Source: Echinostoma caproni
Taxonomy: Eukaryota > Platyhelminthes > Trematoda > Plagiorchiida > Echinostomatidae
DNA: 64,000 nt
Assembly: GCA_900618425.1 (NCBI GenBank)
Contig: UZAN01039375.1
Span: 41,113-105,112, forward strand
Direction: 5' to 3'
Part shown: in pieces, positions 30,001 to 42,000 of the stretch
How the letters are laid out: each line of letters starts with the position of its first letter
How positions within the stretch are numbered: position 1 is the stretch's first letter
The notes under the pieces: model-generated
Told to the model about the DNA's origin: nothing
Databases searched by the model: none
The model's input: only the letters and a program-made list of their open reading frames with translations
Position numbers and translations under genes: made by a program

Positions 30001-33000
30001 TACGTTTTTTATGATTGAATACCGATTTATACATAAACAGCGTAATATTTATTGTGATGTATTTGGCATGACTAAGAATCACTGAAAACAAGCTTGTTCG
30101 CCACTCCTTGTTCTATTTGAAAAAAATAAATTAAAATAAAAACAGATTACTGAAACCGATTTCATCGTGAGACCGGAAATCGGGTTCACCACAATCACAT
30201 GTTTGTTTGTCCACTCATCCGACCATCGAGATTACTCACGATGCGGTTTGTATGGAGGTTAGGCCAGGGAAGCTTTAGCGCTTGCACAAATTGTTTTTGG
30301 GCACACAGAGGGGGTTGTGCAGACGAATGTCCACCGCTTCTTCCGTAGCCAACATCCGACAGCGAACTTGCCTCGATAATCGCCCTTGAACTTTGTACAA
30401 GGGTCGGAAAGCCTCGCACACGTTCACGGTATGATTTGTTTCAGCTAGGTGTGAAACCACTGTACTTAATCGTTCCGGTGTTCAGCCACGCGGGGTGGTG
30501 TTCACGAATCTGTTCGGACAACCGCCTGACCGTGCGGCCTATGTACGTTGTTCCACAGGAACAAGTAAATGAGTATACACAGAATGGGACCGCAGAGTCT
30601 GGAACCTTATCCTTCAGTCGCAAACACACAATTGGTCTGGACGTGAACAACACACGAAGCTTAGATGCATAGAAAGTCCTATCGATTGCGTCGGATAATC
30701 TTCTTTATATGATCTCGGCTGATGTGTCCCCTTTGAACGGTAAGGAAAGGTACACGGATTTTTTTCTTAACCTCGGTGTTTTGTCAAGAGTTTTCCGTGC
30801 ACTGAATCATCTTGTTGACTAAACGCTCCGGATATCCATAACGTGCAAAAATCGATTTTACAATACGGAGCGCTTCTACTAGCGTGTCCTCACGGCAGAT
30901 CTTTAGGTTTATTGGAACTTCAGTTTGAAAGCTCATTACTAAATCTGGATATACCAGACAAAAGAAAAAGTGTATTCCAATTACGCCACAATACGAAAAT
31001 ACATTCAACGGAAATCACTTCAACGGGTGGGGAACGGTTTCTCCTGCCAAGTGCTCAACTCTGTACCGACGGATGCCATTTCATTCCAAACGGCAGCCGC
31101 ATAATTCTTAGATTATACTTTTATCGTTTGTGAACGCAATCTAGGGGAACATATTTTCGGTAGGTTCTTTTTAAAACCCTTAAAATCACATTTATATGAA
31201 ATAAAATTCAGCAGGGTCATACTGAAAAGACACGGAGTTATGTCTATGGTATTCGAGTCCGAGAGAACTCCAAACGGACACGCCTCATCAGATTATGGTA
31301 ATCGAAATTCGTTGTATTACGTCATGGTCATGTAAAGCGAATGTCTTTTCATGCAAATGTGAGTGCTGAGGTTTGAAAACACATTCGTGGGCATATTTCA
31401 TAATTAGTCTTGGAATCGTTTTTCTTTTATTTCCTCCAATTGAACAGGTGAGGATTCACTTATCAGAAAAAGGGAACTGGCCAATCAAACGGCAGTCATA
31501 GAGTGAACGGAGAACTAGGAATAAGACGCTCATAGAAAGAAAGCTCAGTGAGAATGACTATCATAAAAACAAACGAATCACCACTACCTCCATATCTTTT
31601 CGTTTAAAATGTGGAATAATACATTGACGCACTGAATGTACCTCAGACATGAGAATCGTTTAAAGTTGCTTCAGTGGATTTCTTTCATTGCAACTCAAAT
31701 AATGATCAAAATGAAACACTGGAAGATCGATAAAGCTGACCAGTTACCAACAAATCTGCTCGACAGTAGTCAAAAATGCACAATGACACTTACGTTCGTG
31801 TTCATTTTCTATAGAATCGGGGATATTTTTTCCGCAGGTAATTTAATGTTAATACTGATAGAGTGCTTTTTACCTATTCTTAAAATGATTACAGTACCTC
31901 AAATTGAGAGGTTTTACGCACAGTGGTCCTCACATATATGTTCCGCTTACATACAAAAAATAATACTGGTGTTTGGTAAAAATTTACCAGTTACAATTTC
32001 AAAATACACTTCGTACTGAGTTTTTAAATTCAAAATGCTCCATTCTCTCGATAAATAGAAGTCGATTATGGTAATCAGAAAACACATCGTAGGAGCATAA
32101 ATACTTTCACGGATTCTGGTCTGTGTGATGCGTAAATTTTTCTTGTCAAATTGTAACGTGATTTTAACAATGTCTAGTCCCTGTGATTGTTTTTCATCCC
32201 TTGCATGTTTATTCACTTATTCAGCTGATCAATACTCACACCACAGGTTTCTGCCGAACACTTTTCACCGCTGATCGTGGATTGCTTTTAAAACTATGAT
32301 GATACTTTCAAATTCACTACCAGCTTATTTTGAGTAGTTACTATCTACTAATGCTCAATGTACCTTAGCATGTGTTGTTGTGCTGTCATCCTGGATGGGG
32401 GGAGATCTCTAGTACTGTGTAGTTGTTGTAAAAAGGTCCGTTTCAACACTTATAATCAAAGCTGTTTTACAGGATATTACTAATAGTCTGGCCATGTTTC
32501 TATGGTTCTGCACCTTTTCAACTGCTCATTCCCTGTTATTATATTTCTGACTAATCTAACTGAACACTGTTACTGATATAATACCACACAATTTTGTTGA
32601 TGTGCCCTACAATTCACTGTGTGGAGATTTGCCATGTTCCCAGACCGACTCGCATTTAGACCCCATTTTGTCAATGTCAGTGACAATCGTGTTGTATTCT
32701 TAATGGTCCTCAAGTAGTATTAACAACTGGTAGAAAGCGTTATCTAGTATACGAGCCATTAATAATTCACCACCCGATTTCACAATAATATTTTCTTACG
32801 TTTTGTTTTCTCTGGAAAAATTGGAATTAAATAATTTGAAGAAAAAATGGTATAAGCTTTTGGTTGTTTGGTCATAAGATATAATCAAAGTGCACGAATC
32901 AATTCAGGCAACCAATAGTACTAGTCTACTAAAATCGGATTAAATATATACGAAAATATCATCATATGGCTGTGATCAACCCTCATCATCATGTTTGTGA

Positions 33001-36000
33001 GGCCCTCATATTACTTTGGATGCCTGTGACCACGTCACATATTGTTGTTCATTAACCATAAATGAACTATCTACAAGATTCCTTACTGTTGATAGCGTAT
33101 ATCACAATAATTCCTTTGCACTCGTCAACCACTACTCACTTTTGATCATCATACCTGTAATTAGTGCGAAAATGAATGAAAGTCAGACGAATTTGTCTCA
33201 AAGTATCAAGCCAAATACAAAAATGTTCATGGATCGGAAATGCACATTGTCTTATTCTCACAGCGCAAACGAAACGGGACCTGAAAATCCAGCAAGCGCT
33301 TCACAAAATTCTTGTTGTTGTTGGTGACGTTTCTACTCACATATCTGTTTAGCCACCTCTCATGTGTCATGGTCTCGTCCCGCGCGTATGCATGATCATT
33401 CGACGTGCACGTTACGTTCTTCGCGATAATTCCATTGCATTGCTCGCCCACCTTGTTCTTCTCGTGAATGTTGACCCCTACCCTGATGTAGTCTGTTTAA
33501 CCCTGCCCTAATATCGAGTTGCTCAATCTTATTCGGAAACGCCCTTGGCCTGACCCGTAAGTACATGTGCGCTCTGACTATACCACTTGTTTGCCTGTAC
33601 TCTGGTTCTCGACTGTTCATTTCACCGGTTCAGGTATATCCACCATTGGAACGCCACGATTTGAGGTGTGTTGCTTATGCAATTGTAACGCTTTTGATTT
33701 ACAGTACCGTACTACTGTTCGCTATTATTTGGACTAGAAGAAACCTCTATAGAACATTTGGATTTGGCTTCAGGGCTTGCGCGGCACTTATTCTTGGCCT
33801 AGATATTCGTACGAATTTACCATATGTAAATCCATCATTATGAAATGCTTTTCCCATGGACTCATGATGCCTAAATCCTAATACTGATAGCGCAAATTTG
33901 GGTTCTTGCAATGCACTTCAACATCCCGGTTGAAAGACGATCTAACCAGTTTTAAAAGTTACGTGATTCATTCTTTTATTGCCAAATTTGCAACCGCTCA
34001 GTTAAAACACAATAGCATCGTCCACATGGCGTGATGCTCTGTTATAAGCCATCAGCAATTAAATTTATCTTACAACTCACTCTAACCATCATCCTCAGCA
34101 CCTTGCAGGAGTGTGAATTTTTCGTATAAGAATTTTACCGTTACAAGCACTTCCTAATGACCTACGTGCATACCCTCCACCGTGAAGGTCCTGATTCTTA
34201 GCTTCAAAGGATAGGGATTTTTGCACGGATTGGAGAAGACGAACAGCTGATTGCTTAAATCATAAGCGGGGTTGTCAGGGAGATTTGTTAAACCCCTATT
34301 ACAAACCTCTCAGCTTACAAGATATACGCTAGCAGGTCGATTGGAAAATAGGATGTGAGGAAGATGGTAGCCCTGTCCAATCCAACCCACGAATTAAATG
34401 TATCTGCTTGATAGCGAACTCAAGGCAGCATTCCATTGCCGCTTGGTTTATAAATTTTGCCCCGTGCAGAGACCCAGAAATCTGTCTTTTTAGTTTAGCT
34501 AGAGTGAACGAGTATTAAATAGCTGAACACGTTGGCAAATCAAAAACAGACATTCCCACGGTAATAGGAATTGGTTTCACTTTTATTTGAACTGTACTGA
34601 GATCTTCTGTATTTCAGATCGTTGAATGAAGTTCAAAAATAATCCTCTTACTTTCTGAACTAAGATTTGCTTGCAAAATTAATTCCCAACACATTATCAT
34701 ACAAAACCAGAATGAGTACATTTACTGATAATCTCATACCTTTTACCAGTGCCTCGTTATTTTCACTGATTTCAAGACTCATGATTTGCTTCCGTTATCC
34801 GCTCAAGCTGGGTTATTGCCCTTTGAAGCTTTCCGGCTTTGAGTTCAACTCACAGAGAACTCTTTGTGATTCTGCCTTTCAAACTTCTCGAGCTCTTGGC
34901 CCCGGCTTTGTCTAATATGAATTTGGTACTTGCCTTGATGGAACCAACAGATCCCACATTTCAATCTAAAATGTGTTTCAGTATTCACGCACCGTTTACT
35001 TTTGCAACAATGGATTTGAATATTGTTGCAGGATCATTGTTCAACTTACTGTGGTAATAAGCTAAATGATGAGAAAAGAAGTTTTAGGTTGTAAAAGGAT
35101 TTCGGTAAATCATTAGCATGTTTTTCATGCTAGAGATATGTTTCTTTCCCCTAAAACTGACTGTGCTGTCAAAAGTCCCAAGAAATGTTACTAATGCACA
35201 GCTTAAAATAAACAAGCGTAGCTTCTTGTTCTATGGAACACTCCAGACAAAAGAAACTCGTCTTTCTCTCCTGGTGAAGTAATACCCATCAATCATTTCC
35301 GGAATCTTCAACTCATTTCACAATTAAATACCTAAAACTATGATCGGGCAACTTATCTACTCCGACCATATCTCTTTCAGTTACATTCGTGATCGAACGA
35401 TGACGGAAGGGAAGAATATCATACCTCACACTGGATGTCCAATGATAATGATTACACCAAAAATGAAAGTTTCTCAAGTCCACTTGTGTCTAGCTTGGTA
35501 GAAGAAGTAGGTTGAGTGGCTTACCCTCGAATGATTCAACTGATGAAGGCATGAATCAATAAAAATGAATCAGTGGTAATGGAGCAATTTAAATACAAAC
35601 CACTACTAACATACATTATATGGGGTTAATTGGAATGAAAGGAAATTTACAATCTCGCCGTACATCGAAGGACTTGACTTAAAGCCGGTGTAAAGCCTTA
35701 ATTCTCAAAAGGAGGAAGGTGAACTACGGTCTGCATGCCCACACTCTGATCAACAAGTGGCAGTGGCCACACATCGAGCACTGTGCATTGTATACATCGA
35801 TGGCTGAGAGCCCATCGTGTTGCTCAAACTGAATCCTGTTGCATGCTTTGTTTATGTCGTAATGCAATAGACACTTGCCATTGAGGTAGGTTATTAGTCC
35901 TTTTGTGTCTATACATGTGACTGGATAGACTTTTGGCTTAGCTTTAGAAGAATTCGAGTGGACAATTAGTTTTATTATTCTATTTTATCAATGATAATAA

Positions 36001-39000
36001 TTATACTGTCAGTTACCGACATGGCTGAAGAGGACACCTGAACAAACATGAATTAGCAACTCGGCTTAACCCTGAGCTGTTTTTGCACAGTGGTACTGCA
36101 CATGCCTTCCAGGCGATAGTTCGAATTTCAAATCTCGGACGGGACGGTAGATAATCACTACTGATGAGCTGTAATAAGAGCGAGACTCGGATTTAGTGCT
36201 TCCGAGTGTATGGCTGAATCGATAAACTGAGGATTGTGCGTGAAAGTGAAGTCTGAATGGCGGTCATTTCTAATCAATTAATCATTATCAACTCTCCCAT
36301 AACACTACTCACAAGTAATTGTGAGTTAAATGAGAATGAAATTAATTATTTGCTAACATAACTAAATGAACTAATTTAATAACTCCATAAGCTTAAATGC
36401 TTTATTATTTGATACTTCTTATGATCAAATGTGGATAACCATAATTATACTTCAGGTTGATTCATTGAAACTATACTGATCATAAGTGTCTTCGGAACAT
36501 ATTATTGGTTTTACATGGATAACTCCATGTAAAAGAATGAACCGTTCACCAAATGATCTCCTATTCAAAGTTCTGTGTTGGAAATAAATGATTCAGTAAT
36601 GAAGTTCCACTTTCCATCATATGCGCTGCTTGGGGTTTGAACGGTGGAAGTATCAATTCAGTTGATCAACACTCATGTTTGAGAGTAAATTGCAAATAAC
36701 TTACTCAATTTGGTCCCTGAAAACCGAGTTATCAAGTGCAGAAATTGATGACTGGTTTGTAAAATGCTTGGTTTTAGAATGGAACAGATTTCAAAAACTA
36801 AGGTAAAGGATCTTTTTAATGAATCTTGTTAAAAAGCCAACAAAAACGCTTAATGACTCCCGACTATCCGGGTGAATGTAGATTGATTTGTGCGCGGACC
36901 GGCGGACGTGAAACTCGATTTCTGCAAGCCATTACTCAAACAGTAATGCGGTGAAAATGAATAGGATATGCCAAGGATGAGAGAAAATACTCAATGGGTA
37001 TCCGTGAGTTTGTAAGGCTTACGGCTCTCATTTTTCCTTCCAAGCCACATTTTACTTATACTCAATGGGACTGCGCAGAACCGGTTTTCTGGGTCACGTA
37101 AATTGATGAATGTATTTGAAACTGAAGAACATTTGCCACAGGAATGTTAAAATCGAATCAAAGACTCTCTCTTCCCAAGGGCGCTTTAAGATGTAGGAGG
37201 TCCAGAGTCAGGTACACTTTTACGTGGTGAGTTATCGTCTCAAGACTGCATGCTCATTAATTCATTGGTGATCTTTAACCCTATGTTCATCCATCCTCCG
37301 AATTTATGGGCGCCAAATCATACATTTTGGTGGGTTTGTATTGATACCTATTCAGGTTTGAATTTTACTGTAAAATATCTGATGTCAATCACCTTCTAGG
37401 TGTGACAAAGTGAGTTTTATTAGAATAGTGGATATATTGTGGCTCAAAGTTTAACCCATATCGCACAGAAGCAAAAGTAATAAATGGGTCATACAACGCA
37501 AAGCGTGCGTATTTGCAAGAGAGATGGGCAGGTTTTCGGCAGTGGACTTGGAATCAGTCGGCTTGAACACCTGAATGCTGTGAGAACAAACGTAGCGTGC
37601 AGAGGATTTTCTCTTTCACTCACGGCAACCTATAAAATGGCTTGGAGCTTTTTCAGATGTTTCATTGGATATCGTGACAGTAAATTCTGTCTCCCGATAT
37701 GATCTAACAATACTCGAATTTCCCTTCAATTTTTGAAAGTTATTCCAACGAGTTAAACAAAAACGGCATGTCAGACCATTAACCCATGTCTTCACTGAAG
37801 ACTGGAACTCTGTGCAACCCCATATACGTCGTCTGTGTACATGCGCAGATCCCATGTGGGTCTGCTCCACGGAGTGATCCGACCCTCGGAAGTCGTTTGT
37901 ATCGGAGCCAATCATCTAACCATGTGCGTCACATGCGCTTGCACGATGATTGCCTCCCGATAAACTTTATCATTGCGTGATGCTTGGATGAAAACTATCA
38001 ATACGTGCTTATGACACTGTTGATGAAGCAATCGCCTGAAATGCTCACAGGTTCGATGAGAAGACAGTGCATGAAAGAATTCATGTCTGTGCAGGGAAGA
38101 AAGTTATAACTCACTTTGTAGTTTCAAGTCTTTGACAAGGGAATGAAAATTTCACAGAATAATTAAGACGTTTTTCCAAATTACTGTGAATAAAGTTTTG
38201 AACAAGTTTATATTAGTACAATAGGCTTCTCTGAATTACAGAGCTCAGAACTGGAGAGGATTGCCCGTAGACAGAAAGAGGTGTTTTCACTTCTCGAAAC
38301 ATTTGCTGATTGTGAGGTAACAATCAACTCTGGAAATAATGTGGAATGGTTATGGCCGGATTTTGTTGTTCGTATGTTCTCCAAGCTGGAGGTGTTGTTC
38401 ACAGACGTTTTGTAGCCATTTAAGGTAATATCATCAGTGTAACTTCGGAGAAGCGCCAGTCCTCAGTGTGGCCGCGCTCATATAGTTCAGTTTGAGGGTT
38501 TTGAATAGCTATTTGCGTCCTTTCAATCATATTGGTTAATTGGGATCATTTGCTCTGATCCGATTGGTTATTTCGTTATCATGCTTACTCCATCTTTTCC
38601 ATCATTGGTCGATTGGCTTTTTTGGACCAGTTGCAAACCGGTTTCATACGGGTTAGAACTGGTTCTGGACCGGTTTTGGCTGCGACAGTCTTGGGTTACC
38701 AGTGGTTTCTTAGGTAACGATGGATGGGTTTCAGTTCTATATGCTTATTTATACTGTCCCTCGTGGAGTGCCACGTTTATTATTAACTTTGTGGTTCCTC
38801 TTCCAATTATTGTTGCGTTCTCCAATTGAAAGACGTGCTTCTCAATATCCAAGCTGATTGAGATTTGCGGCTTCCCTTGTGTCTTTTGACCGCTAATGTG
38901 TGTTCCTCTTGTCGTGTCTTGAGTTTTCTGCTGGTTCGGTCAACATAGTATTTGTAACATTCTCAACACTTTGATTATCATGCCATGTCTGAGGAATCTT

Positions 39001-42000
39001 CGTTTGATAAACAATCTTTTGGCCGTGATATGATAGACTTCACTGTCACCGTCGTCTTGTGTGCAGCCGAAAAGTCTGAGGGATGCAATAATATGATTGC
39101 CATTTCAAAAACCCCTTAAATATATATATATATATGGAAGTGTTGTTCGTTTAATCACCTGTCGCTATTGTAATTGTGCATTCGGGTATTCTCCCATGAT
39201 CTCGATTGCTTTGGTCTTCATAAGCGTCGTAGGTAACCAGCGTAAAACGAAATTCCGTCGGTATCCTTTACGCCAAAACATCTCTTAAAGATGGGCTTCC
39301 TCTGCCCTTTGAGGCTGGGAAATGCTGCAGTGCGTTTACGCTCGTTTAAAAGTAGCTGTACGCAGCTTCTCTTATGTGCCAGGGCTGATTGTTCTAAAAG
39401 CTGAGGATCTGATCCGTGCGGGTTGACTTTCGTTAGATGTCGGTTTTCAGTTGCCCATTTTCTCTTTGAACAACATGTTCAGCTCGAAGAACACACCATC
39501 AACCCTTCTAGTCACACGCAACTATGCGACTTCAGTGATAGAAAGTTCATACCAACTGTCGAACCTAACTCTCTAAATCCACTTGCATGTAGTACTATGT
39601 ACCTCTTGGTTCAGTTTGCAACATTTTTCGGTATGAAGCTCAAACTAAAAATGAAAAGACTGAAAATAATAAGCATTTGAAAATTTATTTTTATTTTATA
39701 CCGGAGAACGGTCATTATGAATGTGGATAGTCACAGGCAGGGTTCTGATTGATTCTGAGAAAAAGTGGTTTTAGTCTACGAATTTGAGATCTGGAACCGT
39801 GTAAATCTCTTAGTGGTTTAGGCAATCGTCGGTTCGCCAGTCGTAATGAGAGAAACATCTAGAAGAGACATTTGGAATTTTGGGAAAACCTTATTTCTTT
39901 AGTAAATTCCTTCTCTACTTATCCCAATAGAATTGACTGAAGAAGTTGAGTGAAATGAAAACCACATCAATGCGACAAATTTGTTGTTAAACCAGTATCT
40001 AACTGATTATGTGGGCTAATATGAAGTCAATATTTGCTTAAAATCATTCTATCTCATAATAAGAGGTGCCGAATTAGCAATGCAGAAGAACTCAGAGGTA
40101 TCTCAGAGATCGAGAGAGTATCACTCACGTGTCGAGGATTGTACTAGTGAAATAGCTCAATTAAGGTTTCTATAATATGGTTCAGATTTTGGCACCCTTC
40201 GGCATGATAAATTTGCAAATAGTCAAGCACACTATCACGAACTGATGTGGCGCCATCAAGGCTATTGACTGATGCTTATTTGGAGTGTTTAAAATGAATA
40301 AAAAGATGGTTTTACTCAGGCAAAAACACCTCAGATGAGATAATAACAAACATTCACATCACGGAATAGGTTTTTAGCAGGGACCAGGAAACATGCTTGT
40401 GAGAATGACCAGTTGGATGATCAATTCGTGGTTTGACATTCACAATTATATCCAACAAGACCAGATGGGATCAAACCAATAGAGATGGCTTCCTGCGATG
40501 GTCAAAAGCACTCATGTTCGGTGTGAAATTCTCATACTGCATGATTGGAATAAACCATGGCGCGTTCCCATCGTTNAATGTTTTCTTTCTTTTGCTGCAG
40601 GAGTTTGATAGAACTTTCACCGTACACCAAACACCTCGCGTTATATGAAACAGGTACGAATAAGTTCTGTGTCGGATAAGTTCCGAAACTTGATTCATTG
40701 CAATGAATTACACGGGAGCTATGGAACCATTTGAGGGACTTTTCAACTCACCCGTAATGCATTCTAAACATCAATTGAAACAGAAGATGATCCGAGAGAA
40801 AAGATATTAGAGCAAAATAACGGATATCAATTCGAAGGAGATCTTGGCAGAAAAGTATGCATGAGTAAAAAGCCTATTTTTGAAAATCTTTGAAATAATT
40901 AATCTGCAAGGAAATCTTGTAAGGACATTGATTTCTCAATATTGTGGGAAGTAAGAAAGTTTCTATGTACGTTCATCTTGAAAAGACTGCATTGAATGGA
41001 AGGTTATTTCGTATTCAGATTGCAGTTTAGACTAAAATACGAATTTCACAGGTCATTTTGTTGCAATACTCCCGCATTCTGCAATTTGAAGTCAGCATCA
41101 TTTGGAGATCAAAAAGCCAAAGTAAAGTCTTAAAACAGGCTGTCGAACAGAAAGTTAGTGCTCATTATTGTTATTAGATCGATATAGGCGTGTTTGGATT
41201 AGCCCCATTGAGAGAAAACTAAAATAATAACTTTTTGTTGATAATGTTTCCACCCTCTCTAAATGTCTGTTTCAAGTTAATCAACAAGCGAACAATAAAT
41301 AAAATCTGTAAGAGAAAGCTTTCAAATGGAGGTGCTTTCGATTGTTCACCAAGCTGACGTTCGTTTAAGAACAAATCTGAGAAGAACTTCACACGTGGAG
41401 AAGTTATGAAAGGTGAAGTAATTACATGTTGAATGCCATGTCAAATTACACCCAATTATGCTGCTGTATCAACCATGCCATGAGGTGCTGACTACTTCCA
41501 CCAGGTTTTGGTAAGATAATTTAATGAAAATACTTATTGATTGAATAACTTTGCGAAACCAAGACTGACGGTCTTCAGTTTTGAAAGACTGCAATGTCCA
41601 CGCACAAAATAAGTCCCAAAATATGATGCAAGCAAAACGTACTTTCGTATGCTTCCTCTATAATTTTGTAGAATCATAAAGTAAAAATGTTTTAAGGTGT
41701 TTGAAAAAGTGAGTCCATTAAAGCTGATTATTAAGCCTTTTGAAAAACGTCTCAATCCCAAGCCATTTTTTGTTTTTATTCCGAAATCGTCCGGTACACT
41801 TTAACGAAGGTCGACACATGCAAGTCATGATGTTTAGTTATGAAAATATCTGCAAGATAGATCCTTCGGGTTTGCTAGAGTATTTGAATAATGCACTATA
41901 GATGATACATTACCACGTATTATCTTGAGGCTTATTAGATGGGGCTATAGTACCTCTGCTTACACCGTCAGTTAAATATTTTGCATCCCGAATTTCCCCA

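Larger units (their letters stand above)
29078..31793 (-). other. Intron, 2.7 kb, filled by nested Penelope-like copies
   Basis: It lies between NEHE and FIK. Roughly 29.5-31.0 kb is retroelement; the remainder has no recognisable content. Confidence 0.6.
38130..40128 (-). other. Intronic stretch where the exon order breaks
   Basis: It contains a GIY-YIG fragment near 38.9 kb and an AT repeat. Exons B', A and B would be expected to keep register, but only weak candidates are seen. Confidence 0.45.

Noticed and set aside
34854..34871. 18-nt candidate exon (SQRVL), donor gtgagttg
   Set aside because: It would be an extra unit between YYH and NLSSE, and the composition fits no exon class.
34600..35060. 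Overlapping plus-strand ORFs suggesting a conventional exon
   Set aside because: Neither frame shows a motif or splice-consistent boundaries, and the micro-exons lie on the other strand.
37624..37629. 6-nt candidate exon GTTGCC with strong sites (ccattttatag and gtgagtga)
   Set aside because: It lies between LKLQ and TKL, where no exon is missing, and six bases are too few to trust. Splice data could revive it.
39553..39564. 12-nt candidate (STV) with donor gtatga
   Set aside because: It could be the missing B' exon after QSST, but the donor is weak and the neighbouring A and B exons are also missing, so it is not annotated.
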